Positions 20,096 through 28,477 of a stretch of DNA of 64,000 bases are shown in pieces. A model generated the notes under the pieces. The model was not told where the DNA came from and did no database searches. It worked only from the letters and a program-made list of their open reading frames with translations. The stretch is from the NCBI GenBank assembly GCA_036009625.1, contig DASYLJ010000083.1, forward strand, positions 1 through 64,000. Direction: 5' to 3'. This DNA comes from DASYLJ01 sp036009625. GTDB lineage: Bacteria; Desulfobacterota; Binatia; DP-6. Both the position numbers and the translations under genes were made by a program. Each line of letters opens with the position of its first letter. Positions within the stretch are counted from its first letter, which is position 1.

Positions 20096-21427
20096 GTGAT
20101 CGACCTCGCCCCGCTCCTCGCGCGTGTTCCCGATCACCGCGAGTTCCTGACCCTGGAGGAGCTCCGCACCAGCGCCCGTTCGCTGGTCGCGGAGTTCCCG
20201 GGGCTCGCCCGCCTCGAGACCGTCGGCGCCTCCGCCGAGGGACGCCCGATCGAGATGCTCACCGTCGGCCATGGCCGACGGCGCGTGCTCCTCGTCGGCG
20301 TGCCCCATCCCAACGAGCCCATCGGGACCCTCACCATCGACTTCCTGACCCGGCTGCTCTGCGAAGACGATGCGCTCCGCGCCAAGCTCGACGTCACGCT
20401 GCATGCGGTCACGGTCGCCGACCCCGACGGCTACGTTCTCAACGAGGGCTGGTTCAAGGGCGCCTTCTCACCGCTGCGCTATGCCCTGAACTTCTACCGG
20501 CCGCCACATCGCGAGCAGGTCGAGTGGAGCTTCCCCGTCGACTATCGGACGCTGCAGTTCACCACGCCGACACCCGAGACGGCAGCCGTGATGCGCGTGA
20601 TGGAGCGCGTCCGGCCGGAAGTCTTCTACTCGCTGCACAACGCGGGATTCTGCGGCGTCTATTTCTACGTCTCGCACGCGCGCCCGGCGTTGTTCGCGGC
20701 GCTCCATGAGCTGGTGCGGTCGCAGGGCCTTCCGCTCCATCGCGGCGAGCCCGAGGTCCCGTATCTGACGACGCTGGCGCCAGCGATCTACGAGCTCTTC
20801 GGCATCGACGACACCTACGAGTATCTCGCGCGCACCCTGGGCGAGGATCCCGCCCCGATCATCGAGGCCGGTACCAGCGGTGACGACTGGCTGCGACGCG
20901 TCTGCGACGCCTTCTCCATCGTCTGCGAGCTGCCGTACTACACCGCGCCCGCGCTCGACGACACCAATCCCGCCGACGTCACGCGACGCGACGCCGTGCG
21001 TGCCGGCACCGATCGCGCGCTGGCGCTGCATGCGGAGACCACGCGTGCGTTCGACGCCATCGCCGATCGCGTGCCCGAGCATCGCCTGACGCGCTCGGTA
21101 CGAGACTATCTGCGAAAGACCCCGAAGCGACTCGCCGCCGAGCGTGCCAACGCGGAGAGCAGCCCCGACTACGCGCGCATCGCGACGCGAGCGGAGGCGC
21201 TCGATGCCACCGTGTGCACGGTGTTCTACCACTCGCTCTACATGGGCGAGGTGCACCGTCTCGCGACGATGATCGCTGCCGACGCGACCGCGGAGGTGCT
21301 GCACGCGCGGCTGGCCGCGCTCGCCGACGAGGTCGAACGCGCGAGTCGGCTGCGTGTGCTGCCGCTACGCGAGCTGGTGGCGGTGCAGGCAGGCGCCGGC
21401 CTGCTCGCGCTCGACCCAACGATCTGA
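20096..21427 (+). CDS. M14 family zinc carboxypeptidase
   Basis: 443 residues from GTG, 4 bp after the acyl-CoA dehydrogenase. The zinc site HxxE is visible as HPNE (His71, Glu74), the third ligand is probably the His in YSLHNAGF, and a catalytic Glu is likely in VCELPYY. No signal peptide is seen, so it is probably cytoplasmic. The family removes C-terminal residues from peptides or hydrolyses amides. The tight spacing suggests it belongs to the acyl-CoA operon, perhaps cleaving an amino-acid conjugate, but this is only inference. Confidence 0.82.
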   Translation: MIDLAPLLARVPDHREFLTLEELRTSARSLVAEFPGLARLETVGASAEGRPIEMLTVGHGRRRVLLVGVPHPNEPIGTLTIDFLTRLLCEDDALRAKLDVTLHAVTVADPDGYVLNEGWFKGAFSPLRYALNFYRPPHREQVEWSFPVDYRTLQFTTPTPETAAVMRVMERVRPEVFYSLHNAGFCGVYFYVSHARPALFAALHELVRSQGLPLHRGEPEVPYLTTLAPAIYELFGIDDTYEYLARTLGEDPAPIIEAGTSGDDWLRRVCDAFSIVCELPYYTAPALDDTNPADVTRRDAVRAGTDRALALHAETTRAFDAIADRVPEHRLTRSVRDYLRKTPKRLAAERANAESSPDYARIATRAEALDATVCTVFYHSLYMGEVHRLATMIAADATAEVLHARLAALADEVERASRLRVLPLRELVAVQAGAGLLALDPTI

Positions 21428-21441
21428 AATCCGGACGGGTC

Positions 21442-21488
21442 GCGTGCGAGCGTCGGTCGGGTGTCGTCCCGACGGACCGCTCGCACGC
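21442..21488. terminator. Long hairpin between convergent genes
   Basis: An outer 11-bp perfect stem (GCGTGCGAGCG with its complement) encloses an inner 9-bp stem with one mismatch (TCGGTCGGG/CCCGACGGA) around loop TGTCGT. GGTCG/CGACC could extend it outward. There is no T-tract. It lies between the M14 peptidase and the minus-strand secreted protein and probably ends both transcripts. Confidence 0.65.
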
Positions 21489-21499
21489 ATTCGACCGTG

Positions 21500-21895
21500 T
21501 CAGTCGTTCTTTGCGACGCGAGCCATGCACGGCGTCCGCGGCCGCGACTGCAGCGCCGCGATGTCCTGATCGCTGAGCGGCCGCTCGGACTTCTCGACGT
21601 GGATGCTGGTGTCGCCGAGGATGATGGCGCGCGCAAAGCTGATCTCCTTGCGCAGACCGAAGTAGTACAGCGTCACCTGGTACTCGTCCCACGGCGGCTC
21701 GTCCGACAGGAACCGCGTCTCCGCGATGTCCGGGCATCCGTTGCGCGCCACGTACGTCGCGAGCTTCCGGTTCTTGTTGATCTCGGATCGCAGCTCGCGA
21801 TCGTTGAGCGGATGAACCTGCGCGGCGGTGGCGCGCAGCGCCCCAGCCAGCAGCAACGTTCCCACCATCGACACAACCACACCACCACGTCGCAT
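21500..21895 (-). CDS. Small secreted protein of unknown function
   Basis: 131 residues. An N-terminal signal peptide (VVVSMVGTLLLAGALRATAA) is followed by a mature part of about 105 residues with two cysteines (NGCPDIA and RTPCMARV) that could form a disulfide. I recognise no domain. The mature start HPLNDRELRSEINKNRKLATYVARNG looks helical. A perfect ribosome-binding site AGGAGG precedes it, and a candidate promoter lies about 40-70 bp upstream. It is probably periplasmic. Confidence 0.8.
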   Translation of the reverse strand: MRRGGVVVSMVGTLLLAGALRATAAQVHPLNDRELRSEINKNRKLATYVARNGCPDIAETRFLSDEPPWDEYQVTLYYFGLRKEISFARAIILGDTSIHVEKSERPLSDQDIAALQSRPRTPCMARVAKND

Positions 21896-21936
21896 GTGAC
21901 CTCCTCGGGCGGTCGCACCGCCCCGTCGCGAGAGTG

Positions 21937-21965
21937 ACGATACACGCCGAGCCCGCGAGTGTCAT
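21937..21965 (-). promoter_or_regulatory. Promoter for the 21.9-kb secreted protein
   Basis: On the minus strand: ATGACA, 17-bp spacer, TATCGT. Five of six and four of six consensus positions match. It is correctly placed upstream of the AGGAGG and ATG. Confidence 0.5.
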
Positions 21966-22152
21966 GCGCCCACAAGTCGATCGTTTGGTGCGATTCGATC
22001 GTCGATGCCCATTGGCCGTTCCGCCACGACGATGCAGGGATGAATTTCTTCTGATGACGCGACGCACTCTCAGCATGAGTGAAGGCGGTGACACCGTCGA
22101 ACATCTTGAAATCGCGCATATATTCATCCATCAACCGGGACCGAATCCGACA

Positions 22153-22182
22153 TTGACAAGCCTGCCTGCGTGCAGGTAGGTC
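22153..22182 (+). promoter_or_regulatory. Promoter with inverted repeat before the second TetR gene
   Basis: TTGACA at 22153-22158 and TAGGTC at 22177-22182. Between them lies the inverted repeat CCTGCCTGC-GT-GCAGGTAGG (22161-22180, one mismatch), which fits an autoregulatory operator. The rest of the 295-bp divergent region 21896-22190 shows nothing else convincing. Confidence 0.45.
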
Positions 22183-22190
22183 ATTCCTTA

Positions 22191-22850
22191 GTGACTGCGG
22201 CTGGCTACGCGCGAACGAAGTCCGAACGAACGAGACGGGCAATTCTGCAAGCAGCGGAGCCCCTCTTCGCCGAGCGCGGATTCGCATCCACCCGCCTCGT
22301 CGACGTTGCGGAGCGCGTCGGTATCCGCAGGGCGTCGTTGGTGTACTACTTCCGCGACAAGGCCGAGCTCTATCGCGAAGTGCTGTCCGAGGTCTTCGGT
22401 GAGCTGCTCAAGCGGCACGAGCGCCTCCGCGACATGCCCGGGCCGCTGGCGTTGCGCGTCGAACGCTCCGTCTCGGTGTGGGTCGACTACGTCGCCGAAC
22501 GGCCGTCGGTGATGGGGCTGATGCTCCGCGAGGCCGCCGACGGCAAACGGTCGACTGCGCCCCTCGCGCTCGCCAACTACATGAAGCCGGTCTTCGACGA
22601 GCTGATCGTCATCATCGAAGAGGGACAGCGCACCGGAGAGATCCGCAACGTCGATCCGATGCAGTTCCTTCTGACCGTTGCGGGTGCCACCGTCTTCGTC
22701 TTCGTCGGTGCCACGTATCTCGCCCCCGGGGCGCTCCCTCCGATGCCGCAACAGGTCGAATCCCACCGCCGGGAGCTCCAGCTGCTCACCCGTTCACTGC
22801 TCGGAATCCAAGGACCACGATTGGTACGAAAGAGGCACCCACATGGATGA
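22191..22850 (+). CDS. TetR family transcriptional regulator
   Basis: 219 residues from GTG 22191; a GTG at 22170 is also in frame but lies inside the operator-like inverted repeat. The DNA-binding domain reads RRAILQAAEPLFAERGFAST, then VAERVGIRRASLVYYFRDKAELY. The C-terminal part is helical and resembles the TetR subgroup regulating fatty-acid or xenobiotic genes. It overlaps the following XRE gene by 8 bp, so the two regulators are translated together. Targets may include the MaoC hydratase downstream; that is inference. Confidence 0.9.
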   Translation: MTAAGYARTKSERTRRAILQAAEPLFAERGFASTRLVDVAERVGIRRASLVYYFRDKAELYREVLSEVFGELLKRHERLRDMPGPLALRVERSVSVWVDYVAERPSVMGLMLREAADGKRSTAPLALANYMKPVFDELIVIIEEGQRTGEIRNVDPMQFLLTVAGATVFVFVGATYLAPGALPPMPQQVESHRRELQLLTRSLLGIQGPRLVRKRHPHG

Positions 22851-23364
22851 TTCGAAAGCTGGCACTCCGGACGCTCCCCAGGTCGATTGGGGCACATGGA
22901 TTCGTGGCCTCGGACGGCAGGCGCGCCGGCTCCGCGAGTTCCTCGGCCTGTCCCAGGAACAGATCGCGAAGATGGCCGGCGTGAGTCAGGGCGCGGTGAG
23001 CCGTCTCGAGGCGGGCCGCGGTCTCGCCACCCCGCTCCTGGTGGTGATGAAGATCAACACGGCATTGCGGACGTCGGTCTCGAAGATCGATCCCGAGCTG
23101 CTCTCCGACGATGCGCGTCGCCTCCTCGTGCACGACCCGCGCGCAACACCAGATATCGGGCAGGGAAGTTTCGCGTCCTACCCGATCATGAAGGAGCCGG
23201 CACTCGAGGAGCTGATCGAGCTCTATCGGGAGCTGCCAGAGCGTCACCGTCAGAAGCTGCTCGCGGTGGTGCGCGCCACCACCTCGGCCTTGCTCGGTGC
23301 GGACGTCGTCACGCCCGAAGCCGACAAGCAGGTCGCGCGCGCCGGACGGTCGGGCGGCGGTTGA
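22843..23364 (+). CDS. XRE-type helix-turn-helix regulator
   Basis: 173 residues from ATG 22843. An XRE/Cro HTH spans about residues 27-80: LREFLGLSQEQIAKMAGVSQ, then GAVSRLEAGRG. The remaining 90 residues (ELIELYRELPERHRQKLLAVV) are helical, perhaps for dimerisation. It overlaps the TetR gene by 8 bp. Two regulators fused in one operon directly before a hydratase gene (36 bp downstream) suggests local control of acyl-CoA metabolism. The longer open frame upstream is a shadow of the TetR gene. Confidence 0.85.
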   Translation: MDDSKAGTPDAPQVDWGTWIRGLGRQARRLREFLGLSQEQIAKMAGVSQGAVSRLEAGRGLATPLLVVMKINTALRTSVSKIDPELLSDDARRLLVHDPRATPDIGQGSFASYPIMKEPALEELIELYRELPERHRQKLLAVVRATTSALLGADVVTPEADKQVARAGRSGGG

Positions 23365-23400
23365 CGGGCCCGTCGGGCTCCCGATACAGGGAGCGCCGGC

Positions 23401-24462
23401 ATGGCAACGATTCGTAAGCACCGCGGGCACTTCCTCGAAGATTTCCGACCCGGCGACCTCTATCGGCACAAGGGTGGGAAGACCGTCACGGAGGGCCTGT
23501 TCGCCCTCTTCACGGACTTCTCCATGACGACCAATCCGTTGTCGAAGAACGCGCGCTATGCGCGCGCGTACGGCTTCCGCGACCTCATGGTCCCGCCCGG
23601 ACTGGTGATGCTCGTGGTGTTCAGCCAGAGCGTCGAAGACGTCTCCGAGAACGCGCGCGCCAACCTCGAATACATCGACATGCGGTTCGGTGCGCCGGTC
23701 TACATCGGCGACACGCTCGAGGCCGAGACGCGCGTCCTCGGCGTGAAGGGCTCGTCGAGCAATCCCATGCTGGGCGTCGTCCACGTGCAGACGACCGGAC
23801 GAAATCAGGACGGCGAGGTCGTCCTCACGTTCCAGCGCAAGGTGCAGGTCTGGAAGCGTGACAAGTCCGCCGCGCTGCACGACGGCGAGGCGGCGCCCGA
23901 GACGATCGACGCGACGCTCGGTCTGCCGGCGTGGGAGGCATCGCGTCGCTACGCCGATCTGGCGCACCTCACCAACGACGATTCGTACTTCGAGGACTTC
24001 ACGCCCGGCGACGTGCTGGAGCACTCGCGCGGTCGCGTCGTCACGACCGATCACATCATGCTGACCGGCATCCTCGACAACACCTCGCAGGTGCACTGCA
24101 ATCAGTGGATGGTGGAGCAGGAGCCGGAGCGCTACGTCGGCGGAAAGCTGATCGTCTTCGGCGGCATCCCGTTCAATCTCTGTCTCGGCATCTCGTCGGC
24201 GGACGTGGGCGACAACTCGCTCGGTGACGTGCGCTACATCACCGGCCGCCACACTGCGCCGATCTTCGCGGGCGACACGGTCTTCGCCAGCACCGAGGTG
24301 CGCGGCGTTGCCGACATGCCGGGTCGTCCCGACCTCGGCATCCTCAGCGCCGTGCTGCGCGGGCACAAGTTCGCGCGCAAGGGCGATGCCGTCGAACGGG
24401 TGGAAATCTTCTACCTCGAGCGCGAGCTGGCGCTGAAGCGTCGCAGTCACTACGCGACCTGA
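23401..24462 (+). CDS. MaoC-type double-hotdog acyl-CoA hydratase
   Basis: 353 residues built of two MaoC-like hotdog domains. The first starts HFLEDFRPGDLYRHKGGKTV and the second starts SYFEDFTPGDVLEHSRGRVV. Length and domain pairing resemble mesaconyl-CoA or beta-methylmalyl-CoA dehydratases, which hydrate or dehydrate branched C4-C5 CoA esters. The second domain has DHIMLTGILDNTSQVHCN, a plausible active-site segment replacing the usual D...H dyad. It follows the XRE regulator by 36 bp. The exact substrate cannot be read from the sequence. Confidence 0.8.
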   Translation: MATIRKHRGHFLEDFRPGDLYRHKGGKTVTEGLFALFTDFSMTTNPLSKNARYARAYGFRDLMVPPGLVMLVVFSQSVEDVSENARANLEYIDMRFGAPVYIGDTLEAETRVLGVKGSSSNPMLGVVHVQTTGRNQDGEVVLTFQRKVQVWKRDKSAALHDGEAAPETIDATLGLPAWEASRRYADLAHLTNDDSYFEDFTPGDVLEHSRGRVVTTDHIMLTGILDNTSQVHCNQWMVEQEPERYVGGKLIVFGGIPFNLCLGISSADVGDNSLGDVRYITGRHTAPIFAGDTVFASTEVRGVADMPGRPDLGILSAVLRGHKFARKGDAVERVEIFYLERELALKRRSHYAT

Positions 24463-24473
24463 CGACGACGTCG

Positions 24474-24839
24474 GTGGCGGTGGCTGGCGCGGTGCTGGGT
24501 GTCCTGGGGATGGGGCTGGCGTTCCGGAGCGCGCTGCTGCTCGCAGGACGCGGGCGTCCACGTCGGGGTCCGCAGCCGGCCTTCGTGCTCACGGGTCCCT
24601 ATCTCCGCATGCGCAACCCGGTGTTCGCCGGCCTCGTCCTTGCGGTGACGGGCGCCGCACTGTGGTCGGGATCGCAGTGGGGCGCGCTGGTGGTGGCAGT
24701 GGCGGCGCTCGCGGCGCACGGCTGGGTCGTCGCCGTCGAGGAGGTCCAGCTTCGACGACGGTTCGGTGAGGCGTATATGGAGTACGTGCGGCGGGTGCCG
24801 CGCTGGATTCCGCTCCGGCGCGGCCCAAGGGAGGACTGA
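24474..24839 (+). CDS. Short isoprenylcysteine carboxyl methyltransferase-like membrane protein
   Basis: 121 residues from GTG. Hydrophobic helices flank the family pattern FVLTGPYLRMRNPVFAGLV and a C-terminal VEEVQLRRRFGEAYMEYVRR followed by VPRWIP. This is the SAM-binding core of the ICMT/phospholipid methyltransferase-like family, found in many bacteria without prenylated proteins. The N-terminal helices common in longer members are missing. It starts 11 bp after the MaoC gene and overlaps the next gene by one base. Substrate unknown. Confidence 0.75.
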   Translation: MAVAGAVLGVLGMGLAFRSALLLAGRGRPRRGPQPAFVLTGPYLRMRNPVFAGLVLAVTGAALWSGSQWGALVVAVAALAAHGWVVAVEEVQLRRRFGEAYMEYVRRVPRWIPLRRGPRED

Positions 24840-25834
24840 TGCGGCGGATCGCGTGGGTGGTGGGGCTCGGGATGGTGGTCGTCGGTGTGTGGGCGCTGCG
24901 CACGCCCACCGCGGCGCTCGTGCAGCTCAAGTTGGCGCTCGACGGGCACGATCTCGGTGCCGTCCAGCGACGCATCGACAAGCAGGCCCTGGCGACGGAA
25001 GCGCTCGGCGGACTCGTCGAGGAGACGCCCGGCGGCGCGGAACCCATTCGGCTCGCGGTGCGCGGCAACGACGGCTGGCTACCGGCCATTCCGTTCGCGC
25101 GCTCATGGCTGCGCCTGCGTCTCGATCGCGTCGTCGAGCGTCTGGTGGAGGATCCCGCGCAACGGCTGACGATCTCGTGGGAGCACCTCGAGCGCACGCT
25201 CGACACCCTGGAGCAGGCCGGCGCCACCGCCTTCTTCCGCTTCGATGGCGACGACGGCACGTCGTACGACGTCCGCATGCGTCAAGGATGGTTCCGCTGG
25301 CGCATCGTCTCCGTCGAGCGCGACGGTCAGCCGCTGCTCCTCGCTTCGCCACAGGTACAGCCCGTGGCGGCGCCCGAGACTCCCATCGACGACGAGGGTG
25401 CGATCAATGGCATCGTCACCGAGCCACCCGCCGACGATGCCGTCGAACCGGAGCCCGTCGACGCCGAGCCGTCGCCGGCGGATCCCGAAACGCAGCCCGC
25501 GCCGTCGGCGGAGAAGTCTCCCACGCTGCGTCTGGCTCCGATGGTCGCGCCCGTCGCCACGAGCCCCGAGCCGCGATCGCACTGGATCCAGGGCGGCCGC
25601 CCGTTCGTGCGTCGTCTCGACGGCACGGCGTGGACCGTCCAGGTCGGCTCGAGCACGGACGCGCTCGCGGCCGAGGTGCAGCGCGATCGCTTCACCGATC
25701 TCGGCCAACCCGCGTTCGTGCAGGAGGTCACCGTCCGCGGTACGCAGTGGCACCGCGTGCTGATCGGCTCCTTCGACACCAAGCGCGACGCCGAGAAGCT
25801 GGCCGAGCGCCTCGCGTCGGGACGCGGCGACTGA
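24839..25834 (+). CDS. SPOR-domain protein with DUF2939-like N-terminus
   Basis: 331 residues. A single N-terminal membrane helix (WVVGLGMVVVGVWAL) anchors the protein. LKLALDGHDLGAVQRRIDKQ and the following 140 residues resemble DUF2939. A Pro/Glu/Ala-rich linker (about 180-250) leads to a C-terminal SPOR domain (WTVQVGSSTDALAAE to VLIGSFDTKRDAEKLAERL). SPOR domains bind denuded septal peptidoglycan, so it is probably a periplasmic division-site protein. A second SPOR protein is the DacA-like carboxypeptidase at 61 kb. Confidence 0.82.
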   Translation: MRRIAWVVGLGMVVVGVWALRTPTAALVQLKLALDGHDLGAVQRRIDKQALATEALGGLVEETPGGAEPIRLAVRGNDGWLPAIPFARSWLRLRLDRVVERLVEDPAQRLTISWEHLERTLDTLEQAGATAFFRFDGDDGTSYDVRMRQGWFRWRIVSVERDGQPLLLASPQVQPVAAPETPIDDEGAINGIVTEPPADDAVEPEPVDAEPSPADPETQPAPSAEKSPTLRLAPMVAPVATSPEPRSHWIQGGRPFVRRLDGTAWTVQVGSSTDALAAEVQRDRFTDLGQPAFVQEVTVRGTQWHRVLIGSFDTKRDAEKLAERLASGRGD

Positions 25835-26246
25835 GGAAGCCGGGGCGGACGGAGACCGCCGTCACCGTCCCGCCCCGTGTCCTCCGTCACCGCCGCATCA
25901 TCGTCCCCACGTCCACCACCACATCACCTCATCCACACCCACCGCGAGTCGTCCCGCAAAGGCGACTCGCCCACCGCAGTCACGCGGTGGACGGAGCAGC
26001 AATCGTGCCGTCGGCGTGCGGTGCCGGTCGCCCGCCGGGCCCTCGTCGCCGAAGCGCGCGACCCGACGCGGGATTCGGCGACGACCAGGCAAGTGGCATG
26101 CCGCCAGCCGCCGCAGCCCGTGCAGGGGGACCAGCGGCGTGCGCTCTCGCAGGCCCGATCGCGACCGCACTTGCCGTGCCGCTCGCGCGACGGTGCAGTG
26201 ACACGCCCGTTCACGACGGAACGTGCCCGGGGACGGACGTCCCACG
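25835..26246. other. 412-bp gap between convergent genes with a GC hairpin
   Basis: No credible gene on either strand. CGGGGCGGACGG (25841-25852) pairs with CCGTCCCGCCCCG (25865-25877) with a single bulged G, forming a terminator-like hairpin seven bases after the SPOR gene. A smaller GGGAC-GGAC-GTCCC hairpin lies near 26233-26246, just after the cytochrome gene end. The sequence between is C-rich and featureless. Confidence 0.6.
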
Positions 26247-28412
26247 TCAGCGGCCGAGGAGCTCCTGCATCTCGGGATTCTCGGCGATCGACGGGTCGAG
26301 CTTCGCCGCCTCGAGTGCCCACTTCTCGATGCGCGGTCGGTCTTTCGTCTGCCGCGCGAGGTCGATCAGCGTCAGGATCGCGTCGCGTCGCGAGGCCGGA
26401 TCGTCCGTCGCCCGCTCGAGCTCGTCGAGCGCGCGCGTCGTCTCGCCGGCCTTCGCGAGCGCGAGTGCCAGGTTGTAGCGCGCGCGCGGGTACGCCGGGT
26501 CTTCGTCCAGGCAGCGCTGCAGCGCGCGCGCCGCGTCCTGCCAGCGACCGAGCTGGCCGTAGACGAGACCCAGGGCGAATGCGCTCGCTGGCACGGGGTC
26601 GTGCTCCAGCAGTGTCTCGAGCTCGCGCGCTGCCTCGTCGAGCCGTCCGTTCTGGCCGAGCAGCATGGCGAGGTTGTGGCGCGCCTGGATCGACGTCGGC
26701 CACAGGCGCAGCGCCGCGCGGTACTCGCTCGCGGCACCGTCCACGTCGCCGCGCGCGGCGAGAAAGATGCCGAGGTTGTAGTGCGCCTCCGGCGTGTCGC
26801 CGCCGACCTCCTGGCTGACGCGCCATTCCGCGGTGGCCTTCGCCAGCGCCGTCGCCAGCGCCGGCGGCAGATCCTTCGGGTGGACGTCACGCAGGCCGAG
26901 GGCAGCGTGCAGCCGGACGACGAGCACGGGATCGTCGAGGGCCGTTTCCAGCGCGGTGCGCGCGTCGGGGGCCAGCGTCGGGCGTTGCGCCAGCGACCAC
27001 GCCGAGCCGGCGCGAACGAGTGGCTCCGTGTCGCGCAGGCCGGTGATGAGAGCCGTGGTGACGCCGGTCGCCGTCGGGAAGCGCCCCAGCAGGCGCGCCG
27101 CACTCGCGCGGCGTACCGCATCGATCGGACTTCCGAGCAGCTCGAGTAGTGCCGGTACGGCGGCGGCATCGTCCGCTCGCCCCTGTGCGATCGCCGCCGC
27201 GATCGCACGGCGGCGGACGCGCACGGCGTCGTTCGGATACCACGCCTGCATCTGCTCCACCGCCCACGGCGCGTCGCGCTCGGTGTGACAACGATTGCAG
27301 GCATTCGGGATGCCGAGGTCGATCGTCGCCTGCGGATCGGGACGCTGGAAGGAATGATCGTGCCGCGGGTCGCGCTGCATGTAGACGGTGATCGGCATGT
27401 GGCAGCCGATGCACTGCGCGCCGGCGCTGCCCGCCGCATGATGCGTGTGGGCCTCGCTGTCGAGACTCGCCTCGTGGCAGGTGCGACACAGCTCGTTGCC
27501 CGGCTTGCGAGTGCCGTTGCCATGCGGATCGTGACAGTCCCAGCAGCGCACGCCCTCGCCGTGCATCCGACTCATCTCGAAGGAGATCAGCTCGTACAGC
27601 TCCTCCTTCACCTGGCCGTCGGGATAGTACTCGTTGCTGTCGAGCAGCTCGGGCTCGAAGACGTCGAGGTACGGCACGCCGGTGCGATACGGCGCGCGCT
27701 CGACGCGACGGCTGTGGCAGCTGCCACACGCGGCGAGGAGAAGATCGTCGTCGGGCTTCGCATACGGATCCGCGGCACCGCCCTGCGCGCGCACGTGCGC
27801 GCTGCCGGGGCCGTGGCACGCCTCGCACCCGACGCCCATCTCCTTCCACGTGCTGTCGTAGCCGTCGGTCGCGGGGTCGTAGCCCTTGGCATAGTCCGTC
27901 GTGTGGCAGAACAGGCACTGCACGTTCGCGGTCATGCCGCGGTTGCTCCAGTGTCCCCAGTCCTCCGGCCGACGGCGCTCGGTGCCGAAGAGATCGAACC
28001 ACTCGCCGGCGCGCACGTCCCACGCGAGTGGCAGCGCCTGCAACCGCTTGCCACCAAGATCGCCGAGGAACTGCTCGACGTGACTGTGGCCGAGCGCGTA
28101 GCGCAGCGGGACGTCTTTCGAAACCTCGAGGCTGCTGCCCGTCATCCAGTAGTCGCCGCCGGCCTCGACGAGCGGACCTTCGGGTCGTGGCCGTGCCAGC
28201 AGCCCGGCGCCGGGTGCAGCCGGCAGCATGGCGAGGTGGTGGAACGACGTGGACCACGATGCGGTGAGGGGCGCATGGCATCCGCCACATGCCGGCGAGC
28301 CTGCGTACTCGTTCGTCGTCACGGTTTCCGTGGACCGACACCCCGGAAGGAGGGTGACGGCGAATCCCAGTGCCACCAGAAGCCCCCGCATCGCCGACAC
28401 GGCAGAGAGCAT
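26247..28412 (-). CDS. Octaheme cytochrome c lipoprotein with HEAT and TPR repeats
   Basis: 721 residues from ATG 28412. A lipoprotein signal ends FAVTLLPGC, with Cys25 as the probable lipidated residue. Eight CxxCH heme sites follow: CGGCH, CLFCH, CEACH, CGSCH, CWDCH, CRTCH, CIGCH and CNRCH. Next come HEAT-like repeats (VPALLELLGSPIDAVRRASA and following) and about four TPR repeats to the C-terminus. This combination of cytochrome c554-like module and repeats is known in scattered bacterial genomes, with unclear function. It may mediate periplasmic or outer-membrane electron transfer. A GTG at 28430 and an ATG at 28391 are alternative starts. It is divergent from the sulfatase-like gene. Confidence 0.9.
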   Translation of the reverse strand: MLSAVSAMRGLLVALGFAVTLLPGCRSTETVTTNEYAGSPACGGCHAPLTASWSTSFHHLAMLPAAPGAGLLARPRPEGPLVEAGGDYWMTGSSLEVSKDVPLRYALGHSHVEQFLGDLGGKRLQALPLAWDVRAGEWFDLFGTERRRPEDWGHWSNRGMTANVQCLFCHTTDYAKGYDPATDGYDSTWKEMGVGCEACHGPGSAHVRAQGGAADPYAKPDDDLLLAACGSCHSRRVERAPYRTGVPYLDVFEPELLDSNEYYPDGQVKEELYELISFEMSRMHGEGVRCWDCHDPHGNGTRKPGNELCRTCHEASLDSEAHTHHAAGSAGAQCIGCHMPITVYMQRDPRHDHSFQRPDPQATIDLGIPNACNRCHTERDAPWAVEQMQAWYPNDAVRVRRRAIAAAIAQGRADDAAAVPALLELLGSPIDAVRRASAARLLGRFPTATGVTTALITGLRDTEPLVRAGSAWSLAQRPTLAPDARTALETALDDPVLVVRLHAALGLRDVHPKDLPPALATALAKATAEWRVSQEVGGDTPEAHYNLGIFLAARGDVDGAASEYRAALRLWPTSIQARHNLAMLLGQNGRLDEAARELETLLEHDPVPASAFALGLVYGQLGRWQDAARALQRCLDEDPAYPRARYNLALALAKAGETTRALDELERATDDPASRRDAILTLIDLARQTKDRPRIEKWALEAAKLDPSIAENPEMQELLGR

Positions 28413-28440
28413 AACAACTGAATGCGTCACAAAAAAACGG

Positions 28441-28469
28441 TTGACACCCGGGTACCTGCATCGTACCCC
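28441..28469 (+). promoter_or_regulatory. Promoter of the sulfatase-like gene
   Basis: TTGACA at 28441-28446, 17-bp spacer, TACCCC at 28464-28469. The ATG is only 8 bp after the -10 box, so the mRNA would be nearly leaderless. The short divergent gap also has to serve the cytochrome gene. Confidence 0.45.
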
Positions 28470-28477
28470 TGACTGGC

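Noticed and set aside
22786..24561. 591-residue minus-strand frame
   Set aside because: Antisense to the XRE and MaoC genes, both clearly real.
25877..26818. 313-residue plus-strand frame in the 25.8-26.8 kb region
   Set aside because: Arg/Ala/Pro/Ser composition without motif, and it runs into the cytochrome gene on the other strand.
27285..28421. 378-residue plus-strand frame
   Set aside because: Shadow of the octaheme cytochrome gene, whose eight CxxCH motifs fix the true frame.
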